DNA from: Armigeres subalbatus
Lineage: Eukaryota > Arthropoda > Insecta > Diptera > Culicidae
NCBI RefSeq assembly: GCF_024139115.2
Contig: NC_085139.1
Span: 141,056,097 to 141,120,096, forward strand
DNA length: 64,000 nt
Direction: 5' to 3'
Position 1 is the first letter of the stretch; each line of letters begins with the position of its first letter. The notes beneath the pieces were generated by a model. The model had not been told where the DNA came from and did not search any database. It saw nothing but the letters and a program-made list of their open reading frames with translations. The position numbers and the translations under genes are program-made. Of this stretch, positions 46,525-57,589 are shown in pieces.

Positions 46525-47411
46525 AAACGGAGAGAATCAATCTCGCACAATACAAGTTTAAAGTATGTCTTTAATCAATAATCTTTTTTTCTCTAACAGA
46601 ACTATCCAGATTTTCATCATATTGTTTCATAGTCAAAATTTGAGTTCAGTGAGTGTCGGCTCTTGTTTCGGACAGCAGAACGATCGCGCGATTTGCCCAA
46701 ATATTGTGTTCTGCATTGCGCGGCCGTCAGCCTGTTTTGTCCTGTTTCTGCTCAGTAAGCAGATAGTTCGCGCATCCGAGTGAGTAAACAATTGGTGCGT
46801 GATCGGACGTATTTCAGGCAGGACTTAGAACATTCGTAAAATCCGAGTGTTTGGTTCTGTTTTTAATGTTCGGTGAATAAGTTTGCGGTTGAACGTGTTT
46901 TGTATATGATGCGAAACATTTGTAAAATTTAGGTTACTTTGCCCTCCTTTGGACGGTTCGTAAGTAAATTGATGAATATATTTTAATATTTTTTCAGCAT
47001 ATACTGTTTTTGATGAACGCTCTATATTGCCGAATAGAGCTCCCTATTATTCACCTTACCCACTAACACAAATTTTTCTTCCCGAGACATCTATGAAGGT
47101 AGTATGGGTTCCCTGCATCTTCACTAGTAGATGTTGAACTAACATTCCTTCCCTTCCTTCCGTGATTGTAAGGACGTGGCCAGGTATACAACTGCTACTG
47201 TATAGGAAAGTGTAATAATCCCAAGTACCAATTTGAGACAATATACAGTAGATTGCTCAATTGAGCATTGTATAGCCACCCACGATTTGTACAATCACAT
47301 ATGCTATGCTATGCTATTGTTTCACCGTCAATTTTTTTTTTGAAAATTGCTGATTCTTCAACTTTGAAATTTCACAAATTCCATTGGAATACACCCAACT
47401 TGTTATCAACT
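46525..47411. other. Spacer between inverted arrays; no recognised gene
   Basis: A GC-richer stretch around 46650-46800 (CAGCAGAACGATCGCGCGAT) could be the 5' leader of a retroelement. No coding support. Confidence 0.3.
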
Positions 47412-47583
47412 TGCCCTTTTGTCCTTTTCGACTATTTTTCGTTTTCGACCTTTTGTCATTTATGATTTTTTGTCATTTCAACCTTCTGTCTCTTTCGATT
47501 TTGTTCGACCTTTTGTCATTTCGACCGTTTGCCTTTCGACCTTTTGTCCTTTGGACCTTTTGTCTGTCGACCTTTTGTCATAA
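47412..47583. repeat. TTCGACCTTTTGTCATT array, right arm
   Basis: Reverse-complement orientation of the 46337-46520 array: units such as TTCGACCTTTTGTC. It ends TTTTGTCATAA, mirroring GTTAGTGACAAAAGG at 46331. Confidence 0.65.
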
Positions 47584-47589
47584 ATTCGA

Positions 47590-50138
47590 TATTAGGTACT
47601 GGTCTATCACGCACTCTATCTTAAAGAGAAATTCACCCCATAGGGAAAATTTAACTTCTGAATTGTCAAGAAATCCGCTCAGAGACTGTACGCATTTTTT
47701 GAGACTTCATTAAAATGGAAACTGCTCAAAATTTGTTACACTAACTTGTTACACATGATTTTATTAAATGTTTCGATAATTTCCTGGGACCAGTTCCAGT
47801 AAAATCTACGCTTTCAAAATGTCTTAATACAGTTTCTCCAGGAAGTGTGCTGTTAATTTTTCCAAATATTATTTATTACGCCAAGCTTATAAAACTCGAG
47901 GTCAATGAGGTGAAAACGATACGGTTGGTAGATGGGTAGATCATTACTTCCACTTCGGAATTGCTTTTCCTGTATTGCAGGCCCCAACTGGTTGAGCAAT
48001 ACACAAGTGTTGCGTGCTTGAAAGATATATTTCTTTTAATTTATTATTCATTTTTGGCGCTCGCCTTACGAAATGCTGTGCTTTTCAGTTTTTATTATTA
48101 ATGATCTCGTAATGATAAATAGGTGCGTTCCATTATTCACAGCCCAGGTTACATGCAATAATGGTTGGCTTCGGCAGTTGTGATATAGAACTGTGGATTT
48201 CTGTGAGCCGACAGACCGACCGACTGGTCACTCCCCACCCGTTTAGATTACGAAAGAGCGCGTTTCTGCAACTCTACTCTGCCACTGCCCTACCGTCGCC
48301 GTGTTTCTATCGTTGCTCTGCATGTGTTTTGTAGCAGCATTTAATGTGAATTTATGATTTTTTCCAGGCCAGACGTTTTTTTTTTCATAATACGTTCTTA
48401 CCCTCCTGTTTTATGGTCTCCTTTTTAGTTAATAGCCATCGGCTTACATCCGTTAGGATCAAGCATCACGAAACGCCACAAGTCTGCTTTCCAACTTGAC
48501 CACAAATCCGTTGATGCCAAACTCTAATGTTTCACGGCGAGGATAGATGGCAACGAAGGTATAGAACTTATTGAGTAGTGCTTGTTTTGAATGGTCCATT
48601 AATCATACCTTTTGAACAAAAATCGTGATTCATTACACGCTGCAAATTGCACGGTAGCGTGTGAACTGAGATTTGTACAACCTAATCGTTCAACAGCTTC
48701 GGTGAAATTGTGCGGAATGAATTCTTTGTTACTATTTTCGTCTGAACGAGTTTCTTGTACATTTAGGCATCTGTATAATTCTTAAAAATTGTATCTAGTT
48801 TTAAATTGATTGATTACCTCAGAGAGTTGTTCTTAAAAGCTGAATAATGATTAGTTTCATATTTGAAAAGCAATAATCACAATAATCAAATAGGCGACAT
48901 TACCTTTCGTTATATCGTACACAAATTTGCTCAGGAAGGATATAAGTTCACTTCAATAACATTATTCCGTTATTCATTTCCCCCCAGTTTTACGATAATC
49001 TCACTCATGATAACATCCATAGTCTAATTCAATTATTTTTTGAGGCATGGAAGCCGTTTTTTATACAAATACAAACAGCGAATAAAAGCAATGTACACGT
49101 ATGCCTCAAGTCCCCCCATTGATAGCAAATTATGCAGAACATCATGATTTGCAAGGATTTGAGTACTAACATTTGCTAATACATTGTGGGATTCTTTGAA
49201 TGCGCTTACCATTGAAAAGCACCCTTTGAAAGATGCCTTGTCACAGACAGCCATCCGATATTGCCAGTGTGCATGCAAATCCACTGAAAGGCAAGCACAA
49301 AAACACAACAACCCAAACCGCAACACAATCTCCATTCACTATCGGATCTACTACGCTACCCCATCCTCACTAATGACAAAGCAAAATGCCTGCATAATGC
49401 TTTGGTGATTGATTTTTTATGTCATGTCATCCAGTATTGATGGCAAAACCACCGCCGCACACCGCTCTCAGGACTACGGCGGTTGTTATACGTTGGTACA
49501 TTCCCTACCGCTGCTCCCCGTTCAAGCATACAGCGTTCGATATCAACGTTTATCGATGATGACGTATCAAAGTAGAAATCCTGTGGCATTTCACAACCGG
49601 CGGCCCCACATCACATCGTTACATTGATGTACGGTAGCTGTGTATATGTTATACGCTGACGACGACGTTGCAATAAGGTAGCAAAAAGATAACACTTAAC
49701 CGGTACGGTGATGATAATGTACTGCCATCTACACACAGCAAACCTGCTCGGCTGATGTTCGTGGCAGTGTGCTGAAGAAAAATGTTTGTTGGTTTGTTGA
49801 GTCAGCCTAATTTACATCAACTTGTCGGTTGCTATTGATGATTGAGATAGTAAAATGCTACTTCAGCGTTCTGCGATATACACATAATGATTGTATCATG
49901 TTGAATCGATTGGACTTGATTGTAAGAACGAAAATTTAATATAATTAAATGAAGTGAATCAAGCAACATACGAGTTTTTTTTTCGTTTCAACATTTATAT
50001 AGAATCATGCTGATCTACTAAGAAAGTAATCCCATTTAAACAATCTCATTCGAGTCATTTCGTTTCATCATATTCGTACCGGAAAGGAAGATGTTATCTG
50101 TACCATCTACAAAAAGGCAATAAGCAGAATGTATGTAG
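47590..50138. other. No recognised gene
   Basis: About 2.5 kb without supported coding sequence or a known repeat. Confidence 0.4.
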
Positions 50139-50253
50139 TTAAGAGTGGCGACACTGTCAGAATTGGAACAAAATTCATCTGTCATTCCCACATAAAATCG
50201 TGTTCCGAACGATCAGAAGATCTGTCAAATGCGGCGCATGTCGCCACTCTTAA
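50139..50253. mobile_element. 115-bp MITE, TTAAGAGTGGCGACA ends
   Basis: TTAAGAGTGGCGACA at 50139 is mirrored by TGTCGCCACTCTTAA ending at 50253. There is a further weak inner match around TCTGTCA. No clear target duplication. Confidence 0.65.
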
Positions 50254-50607
50254 TTACACACACTCTATCAATAAGTTGGATTGCTGTTATTACTGCAATG
50301 TCACACCGCTGACCGCTTCCAAGGTACCTTTTCCAAATGAGGCTCAAACAAACTACAACAGAGTTCATGCATAACCATAACGCCCTTTGATTTTGGTCTA
50401 TGGTCTGCGTGTTCGACATCATAAGCGACGTGTCTACTTGATCTGAACAGCTCGCGAACAGAACATTATTCGGGACCCCAGAAGAATTCGTAGTCCCACC
50501 AGGTACATTCATGTAGTGGACGCCCGTTTTGCATCGTTTTGCAGTTCTCGTTTTAAATTACCTGAACAAGTTTTGTAGGATTATTTGTACAGGGGACAAT
50601 TCTTATT

Positions 50608-50819
50608 GACCCCATACACGCTCTGACATGTTGTACAACTTTGACTCCGTCCCAAGGTAATTTGGTTCGGTTGGAGTAAAGTCGTAGCGTCTGTGCGTAA
50701 GTTGTAAGACTGTTGAACAGTACAATTTTCTTACAAACGGTCCGACTTTACTCCGGCCGAACCGAATTTTCTGGGGGCGGAGTCATAGCTATACAACAAG
50801 TCGGAGCATGTATGGGGTC
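50608..50819. mobile_element. ~210-bp inverted-repeat MITE
   Basis: GACCCCATACACGCTCTGAC at 50608 is mirrored by GTCGGAGCATGTATGGGGTC ending at 50819. The arms of about 80 bp also share GGTTCGG(C/T)(C/T)GGAGTAAAGTC. The loop is about 50 bp. Confidence 0.75.
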
Positions 50820-50844
50820 CCTTAGACATTTGAACATAAAAAAT

Positions 50845-50901
50845 ATTAGTTTGCCATGTTCTAACCATTGACTTGATTAGTTTGCCATGTTCTAACCATT
50901 G
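50845..50901. repeat. Two-copy 31-bp tandem repeat
   Basis: ATTAGTTTGCCATGTTCTAA plus CCATTG occurs twice, offset 31 bp. Confidence 0.8.
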
Positions 50902-51115
50902 CCATATTCAAGGGGTAGCCGTGATTTATTAACATAGCACGATAACAAGCTTTTTAATGAATTGTTAAAAATGGGTTTAAACTACATAGCATTACCACTG
51001 TTATTATTATTTTCCAGATTTCGAGGCAAGTTTTACAATGCAGTTTTTGACCCCCTTTCCCCCCATGTACGATTTTTTTTCAAAAAAGGATTTTTTTAGA
51101 AAAATATATATTGCT

Positions 51116-51235
51116 CTATTAGTGGAATGTATTCAACCGTCTAAGACGAATTAAGATACGTATTTCGACCACAACTGTGTGGTCGTCTTCAGTGTCTTGT
51201 ACTTGACTCGACTTCGAAGTCGATATTATATTCCA
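51116..51235. mobile_element. Single-armed relative of the 33.7-kb hairpin
   Basis: TTAGTGGAATGT, then GATACGTATTTCGACC and GGTCGTCTTCAGTGTCTTGT and ACTTGACTCGACTT, follow the same order as one arm of the 33684-33963 element. The second arm is missing. Confidence 0.7.
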
Positions 51236-51369
51236 GCCGAAATGTTTTCTACACTTAACTTGAGGGATGCACAAGATCGTTTTTTTTTCAGGCACAATTC
51301 ACATACCAAGTGTAGGTAGATATCTTGTAACGTTCGACGGATAATTTGAATTAAATTTAAAAGAAATTC

Positions 51370-51586
51370 AAAAGCTTTAGACGTTTTTATCTTTTTAAGC
51401 AAAATCAATTGTGAATAAATTTTGAAATTAGTTTTTATTATTGTAATTAAATTAAAGAGAATAATATTTAGATTGAATTAAAGCTTGATTATTGTAAATT
51501 AATTATTTTTGTTCTTTTCTGTATATATTTTATTTTATTTGAATTAATTTAGCTTTGGACGTTTTTATCTTTTTAAGCAAAATAAT
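51370..51586. repeat. Direct repeat pair of ~34 bp
   Basis: AGCTTTAGACGTTTTTATCT... (about 51372-51405) and AGCTTTGGACGTTTTTATCT... (about 51552-51585) match over about 34 bp with one difference, about 180 bp apart. The AT-rich interval has no coding sequence. Short element ends or simple duplication are both possible. Confidence 0.6.
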
Positions 51587-52149
51587 GCTAGAATTCGTTA
51601 AGTCGGCTTGACGATTCGAAGTCCAAAGCGAGACCAAAATTCAACCAGTCTTTGCCTGACTACTTGACTGTCTTGGGATAATGAAATGTTTCGTGCGGTT
51701 TGCGTCTCGGCTGAGCAAAGTGGTATACTGCTTCAGTGAGTGCAGCAATGGCTCCTGAAAGTATAGAGCTCTTTTTCAACCATTTGCTTAAATCTAGGAA
51801 GGCGCCAAACTGCTATCGCCATTCGAAAATCTTTAAAGAATAAGCAATTGTCCTTCAAGGTTTCCTGAAGGATAGAACCCTTAAGCTCGTTCATTTTCGC
51901 TCGCACTAGAGGAGTAGAAGTATCGCGGTTTTTCAGTTCCGAGTTTGTGAATAATACTTTCAAAGTGAAACGTGTGCACCTTCAAAGTCTGTCGAAGTCT
52001 TCCAGATCCAGCTTATTTTCCGTCAGTGCGCCTGACGATTACGCGATTTTACTACCATTTGCCGGAGGAATTATTTGGAAAAAAAAAGGTAATTCGTGTA
52101 AATAGATTTTAATTAGTTTTTGATTAACATTCGCGTTGGACTTCCAGCG

Positions 52150-53000
52150 CATAGGCGCTTTTTTTTATACGGGCTGGAAATTTGAAAGCGACCAGCGGAG
52201 TCAATTTGGGGTTCCCGTCCGAATTTCGTTGTGGGTCGCAGAGCGACCATTCGAGCTCGTGTGTCCGTTAAGGCCCGCCTTTCGAGGTAGCTAAACGGAG
52301 AGGAGTGAAGTTCGCCAGTCAGTCGAGCGAAACTGACCCGACAGTCGCCAAAAACTGTCGTAGAACCACCCGTACGCTACAACCCCCCGTGGTCAGGTTC
52401 CGAGAGCCCGGTCCCCGTACGTCGCTAATTATCGTACGCTGGACCGAACCTGAACCAAGAGTTAGTGGCTTTCTTTTAGTCCTTGCCCGGTGAATCGGAA
52501 AGGTACGTGAAGCCGGGTCGTAAGGGAAAGTGGGCTACTAGCTCGAGGGAACGGTATTCCGGGCGCTCTCGAGGTTCGTAAATCGGAAGTCTTCCGTCCA
52601 GCCGCCACTCCCTCCGCACCTTTAATTCGGCCATTTGCGCACGAGCTCACACCGCCATCTTGTGGAGCAACGATCGCCCACTGGCAAGCCGCCGGTAACT
52701 CGACGCTCCGGAGACACCGACGTCACCAGCACGGTCGAACGAGTCGTCATCGTCCTCGTCGGACAGTCCAGCGTTTCGGCACCCCGCCGGAGAAACCTAC
52801 GTCTTCGGCGTCCCGCCGGAAAGCCATCCGTCTTCGGCACTCCGCCGGAAAGCCATCCGTCTTCGGCACCCCGCCGGAAAGCCATCCGTCTTCGGCACCC
52901 CGCCGGAAAGCCCTCCGTCTTCGGCACCCGCCGGAATCCCGCCATCGCTACGAAAATCCTGCGCAGGTACGTGGAAACATTGAAATCATGGCCATGAAGT
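52150..53000. other. GC-rich block, candidate retroelement leader
   Basis: An abrupt shift to GC-rich sequence (GGGTCGCAGAGCGACCATTC, CGTACGCTGGACCGAACCTG) containing a 29-bp minisatellite. Overlapping open frames on both strands have no domain. The look is that of an LTR or leader of an LTR retroelement, but no repeat partner is in view. The rest up to 53600 holds nothing recognised. Confidence 0.35.
52774..52946. repeat. 29-bp minisatellite, six units
   Basis: Units CTTCGGCACCCCGCCGGAAA plus GCCATCCGT run in register at 52774, 52803, 52832, 52861, 52890 and 52919, with units 3-5 almost identical and the outer units diverged. The 29-bp period shifts the reading frame at each unit, so it does not encode a simple protein repeat. 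Confidence 0.9.
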
Positions 53001-53600
53001 TTCCCTTATAAATAGTAAGCCCATTTAGCATGTCGTCCAACCCGAATGAATTCCCTTAAGAATAAAATATGTTGAATTAGAATATCTGGATGCCAATTGA
53101 TTTTATTTGCAGCATTTCCATTTAGAACACACTGTTCTCGTACGTTTTAGTCTTTTCGTTGGTAGATTGGTTATTTCAGACTTCTATTCCTCTTCGGTCA
53201 GTGAGTATTGGGTTGAGCGAGCTTAAGGGAGTACGAGGGGCAATAAGGGATAAGCGGAGCGGGTTTGGGTTTCCGTTGGTTTGGCAAGTGGTTTGGAAGA
53301 TTCAGCCAGCAACCGTTCGAGGATTTCCCCTGAGGTATTGTCTCAAGAAAGTCGGGCAAAACAACAGACTGGTGGTCTCTCACACGTGAGAGTGGCGCTA
53401 CAAGCCACCAAGGTTAATAAATCACCTCATACGATTTTGCGAACGGTTACAATCTTTATCGGTAAAGTTAAATTGTTAAACTACAATATTTAATCATACT
53501 TTTTACGACATGTTTGCATTGGCGTGTATAATCGAGTCTAAATAAATGAGCTCCGCACCTACGCTTTAAACACATACTTCAACTCATTGCCGGCTCCGCA

Positions 53601-53728
53601 TCAACATTCGATCAAGTTCTCTGGACCCCCATCGCCATCCGGTGGTTTCTCCCCGTTCTCCTGACTCACGTCCAGTGCGCGACTTTCATTAACCTGCGTC
53701 TGGTAGTTGATGGTCAGCTCCTCGCCGG
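53601..53728 (-). CDS. Candidate terminal exon of a host gene (SET-like motif)
   Basis: On the minus strand a pyrimidine-rich tract ends in CACTGTGAG (AG at 53730-53729). An open segment of 2 + 123 nt follows, with a TGA at 53603-53601. It encodes GEELTINYQTQVNE then SRALDVSQENGEKPPDGDGG and PENLIEC. Codons are rich in C/G at third positions, as in mosquito genes. GEELTxxY resembles the end of SET domains, including insect SMYD-type proteins (xGEEITxxY), but eight residues are thin evidence. GACGTGAGT within it could be an alternative donor. No neighbouring exon was identified. Confidence 0.3.
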
Positions 53729-53779
53729 CTCACAGTGGGACGGATTGAAAAAAAGACGGTCAAAAGTACAAATATGGCT

Positions 53780-54500
53780 TAGAATGAGAACAAATGGGTA
53801 TGTTATACTTAATGTGATGAAATTTTATAATTTCAACTACATTCATAACGATTGTTGTGATTGTAGCATTCAGTACATATACATACATTTTCATGTATTT
53901 TACCTCATTTTCAAATGCCTCGGAAAAAACCTGCGGGCCCTGGCGGGCCCTAAATTTGGTTTAGTTTGAAAATATATAATGTAAACTAGTAGCCATGCGA
54001 TTTTCAGCGCTGGGTAATGATGGGTAAAATGTTTTCTGACCACATGAAAACACCACCAAATGAGTAAATTTTGAAATAGGGCCAAATTCAACTCCATAAG
54101 CCAAGGGTGAATATTTCATAAATTTGTGAAACAATGTATGCAATTGATAGCTGATTATGTAATCTTTGAAGATGCATTGAGTTTGAAATGATTGAATAAC
54201 AAATTTGAAAAATATTGCGAAGATATCATACTTCATATTTATATATTATCAATGGTGTTAAAAACAGTTTTCATGCCAACTTCAAAGGTACCCCAATGGG
54301 CACAATATCGTCAAATTGACTCAACCAAAGTAATTTACAATGTTTTATAACCTGTATAATGCGAGAAAAATATTTTAAAAATAGAATACATCATTTTGAA
54401 AAATGACCTTTTGACCCTCTTTCTAAGGATTCGTCCCTCTGTGCGGCTTCGATCTTCCTTTTAGCAAAAAACGCCAACCGGAGCAATTCGCATCCGAATT
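53780..54500. other. No recognised gene
   Basis: AT-rich stretch without supported features. Confidence 0.4.
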
Positions 54501-54507
54501 CGCATCC

Positions 54508-55600
54508 AAGCAACATTTGATAAAGTGAATAACGACATACTGCTTGCAAAACTTGAAAAAATTGGATGCTCTACAACATTCTGCAACTGGCTTCGATCAT
54601 ATCTAGTGCAACGCCAAGTGACCGTCATCACTGGAGATCATTCATCCCACTATTTTTCGAACAGCTCCGGAGTCCCCCAAGGAAGCACGCTGGGTCCATT
54701 GTTGTTTTCGCTCCTCGTGAATGACGTAACTTTTATCCTGCAGCGCCTGCTGTTGATGTTTGCAGACGATATCAAATTATACATCGTTATTCGAAATCTG
54801 GCGGACTGCCAAGAATTGCAGAAGCTCCTGGATTTGTTCAAATGTTGGTGTGAGCGTAATATGATGGTCCTGGCTATTTCAAAGTGTTACGTAATAAGCT
54901 TTCATCGCACTGCCGAAACCGTGGTTTTCGATTATAGTATTGCAGGTACAACTTTACAACGTGTGGATCATGTTAAAGATCTAGGCGTCGTGTTGGATGA
55001 CAGGCTAACTTTCAGACGTCATTTTCCAACTATGATCGACAAAGCGAATCGCCAGCTTATTTTATTTTTAAAATCTCGAATGAATTCCGCGATCCTTTAT
55101 GCTACAAAGCCTTATATTGCTCATTGGTACGCTCTCAACTCGAATTTGCGTCTGCTGTCTGGAATCCATATGAAGCTGTTTGGACTGCTCGGTTCGAAGT
55201 TGTGCAACGCAAGTTCGTACGATATGCCCTGCGCCATTTCCCACGGACGCACCCGCTGAGTTTATCACCGTATGCTGATCGCTGTAGCCTGCTGGGGCTA
55301 GATACCCTTGATAAGCGGAGAAACGTGTCGCAAGCCGTATTCATCGTCAAACTTCTGTTATTCGAGTACGATGTGCCAGATTTGTTAGCAAAAATTCCAT
55401 TTTATGCACCATCACGATCCCTTCGACCTCGAGATTTGCTCTTCGAAGAAAGGCATAACACCAATTATGCTGCCAATAGCTGCTTTGTCGCTATGATCCG
55501 CCATTTCACTGACCAATTTCCGCCATTTCGGACCAATTCGACTTCAACGTCAGTTCATCCGCGTTTCGTCAACGGCTAAACAGATATTTTATCAACTGAC
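54508..55600 (+). pseudogene. CR1/Jockey-type reverse transcriptase, 5'-truncated
   Basis: The copy starts inside motif A (ATFDKVNNDILLAKLEKIGC). It continues with SSGVPQGSTLGPLLFSLLVN (motif B region), LLLMFADDIKLYIVI (motif C, FADD), ISKCYVISFHR and VDHVKDLGVVLDDRLTFRRH. A frameshift near 55080 leads to LVRSQLEFASAVWNPYEAVW, VQRKFVRYALRHFPR and RCSLLGLDTLDKRRNVSQAV. A second frameshift near 55520 gives the C-terminus FNVSSSAFRQRLNRYFIN and a stop near 55600. The motif-A catalytic Asp lies at or beyond the truncation point. Endonuclease and ORF1 are missing. Confidence 0.8.
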
Positions 55601-55620
55601 CTTTAGTTTTAGGTTTTCAT

Positions 55621-56720
55621 GTCAGTTGACAATCGCTTCTCGCGCGCGTTGGACGTCTATTCCGATAGCCAGTGCCTTTGCATTCGAACCTTGAAAGAAC
55701 ATTTGCACTCGACGCAATATGTCATACAGGAGAAACACTCTTGTTGTGGACTTCAGTGGCCTACCAACGCGACCTAGTCTCGAGATAGTGAAAAGGTTTT
55801 TTGATACTAAACTCAAATTAAACATGGAGGATGTAAAAAACATTCAACTCCATAACATTAAAAACTGCGTGTTTGTTGAACTGATCGATGAAAGCGAAGC
55901 ACTTCGGCTGCAGAAGCAACACCTCCTTCGACATTCATGCGTGCATCTCGATGTGCACTACTACATCCCCGTGTACGTGGATGGCCCTACCGCTATCGTA
56001 AGGTTGCATGATCTGCCGCCTCAAATATCTAACACTACAATCTTGCGACACATGAAACAGTATGGCAAAATTGTATCCATACACAATGAGGTATGGAAAA
56101 ACTTCTTCCCGGGCATCCCGAACGGCGTTCGAGTGATACGACTGAGGCAAGAGAAGCAAATACCATCTCGTATTGTAATTGAAAACGAGTCCACACTCGT
56201 TACTTTCCGAGACAAGCCAGCCGAACCTCGTTCAAATGGCTCTGGTGCATCAACAGTGTCAAGCGAAGAAAATTCAAATCAAAACCGAGAAGCATCAAAC
56301 TCAACCGATAGACAGAACAACAACGATGAGTAAAACAAAACAGATAACCCATCGGCAGGAGCCTATCCAAGTGAAGGCGACAACGACGACGGTGACGGCA
56401 ATAGCGAGAACGGAAATAACACCAACGAGCTTGAATACGGCACCGCAACGGCAAAGAGAAGATTGTCAACTGGAACAAACGAAACGAATGGAACGGACGC
56501 CATAGAACAAGAATGTAAAAGAACATGTGAAGATCAGAGCTGCCCAGATGAGCTAAAATATAGCGATGGAAACTTTTCCAAATCAGAGTGGAAAGTCTAC
56601 AATACCAGATCTAAGAAAAAATAATTTGAATTGTACTGTTTTTATATGGATTACTATAATAATAATCTTTCAGAGATGAGCCAGCCTAGGGCTGCAAGTC
56701 TCCACAATAATAAAAAAAAA
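55621..56720 (+). mobile_element. ORF1-only non-LTR derivative with 3' UTR and poly(A)
   Basis: A 5' leader of about 100 bp, ORF1 (55719-56624), then directly a 3' untranslated region with GAGATGAGCCAGCCTAGGGC and a final A-run near 56710-56720. No endonuclease or RT sequence is present. The GATGAGCCAGCCTAGGGCTG block is of a kind I recall at the 3' ends of full-length Aedes non-LTR elements (Loa-like), so ORF2 appears to have been removed between intact ends. Confidence 0.65.
55719..56624 (+). pseudogene. Non-LTR ORF1 protein with one in-frame stop
   Basis: The frame opens MSYRRNTLVVDFSGLPTRPS and includes VKNIQLHNIKNCVFVELIDE, IVRLHDLPPQISNTTILRHM and NEVWKNFFPGIPNGVRVIRL, matching mosquito Loa/I-group ORF1 N-terminal domains. 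A TAA at 56331-56333 interrupts it. The same frame continues without a break for 97 codons to TAA at 56622-56624, with an acidic, Asn-rich C-terminus (GDNDDGDGNSENGNN; KVYNTRSKKK). The Cys-rich knuckle expected after the N-terminal domain is absent. ORF1 proteins normally bind element RNA. Confidence 0.75.
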
Positions 56721-56782
56721 AGTTTTAATGTAGACGACACAGTCAGATGAAATAAGCAAAATAAACAATAAATAATAATAAA

Positions 56783-57188
56783 TAAGGGGTATCATCTGGA
56801 ATATCTACGTCTTCACCCGCAAGGTTTTCCTTGATGTACTTAAAGTTTTGCCGTTGAGGAACATCGAAGTCTTTTAGATTTTCTACCACAGCTCAAACTC
56901 GTTAATTATGTCCTTATGGTGCTCTTGACATTTTTTGTAGAATATTTCTAGACCAATGTTAGCGACAATGCGATCATATATGCGTTTGTTCTTACATCCA
57001 TTCATGCGAATTTTTGAAAACAGAACCAGATCGCTGTCGAATGCTAAGGGATCAAACGTCTCATACTCTTCCAACATTACTTTAAATGTTTTTGTTTCGT
57101 GCGCTTTATTCACCGCCTGGTATTCTTTGGTTTTGTTAATTTCCTCGCGAATCCCGTCAATTTCTTCCTTATGTGCTCCAATTTCGTA
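56783..57188 (-). pseudogene. Unidentified coding relic with possible acceptor site
   Basis: After TTCTTACAG (AG at 57190-57189) the minus strand reads YEIGAHKEEIDGIREEINKT, MLEEYETFDPLAFDSDLVLF, SKIRMNGCKNKRIYDRIVAN, IGLEIFYKKCQEHHKDIINE and FELW-stop (the stop ends at 56883). One frame over, the sequence still looks coding: VVENLKDFDVPQRQNFKYIK then ENLAGEDVDIPDDTPY. A single frameshift near 56890 would join them into about 130 residues, charged and coiled-coil-like at the start. I do not recognise the family. It could be a terminal exon with an error, a pseudogene or part of an unknown transposon. Confidence 0.45.
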
Positions 57189-57199
57189 CTGTAAGAACT

Positions 57200-57460
57200 A
57201 GTGAATCCAGTTACTCGTTCTGATTTCTTTCAATGGCTCCCAAGTATTGCTCTTTGAGCTATACTGCCGCTAACCGCAAGTCTAGCACAGCTGTATTATT
57301 ACCGTTTTCGGTACCAAGGACCAGTCCATTTGCGTGGGTACCAGTAAATAACATATACTAACCATTACATATTATTGTGAGACTTTGCATGCAGTAGTCA
57401 AAGGTAGAATAGGGGTAAATTTTACATCCGCCTATTCTGCCTTAAACGTGTACAATTAAC
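57200..57460. other. No recognised gene
   Basis: Short spacer without recognisable features. Confidence 0.4.
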
Positions 57461-57589
57461 AAATTCCGTGTGGCTCAAATCTCGCTGGCGACGATGGCAC
57501 CCCTATGCTGGGGACGAAGAGAGAAGAGAAGAGAAGATAGTGGGAAAATCGTATCGGATCGAGACTCGACAGTCGGGAAGCAACCAAGC

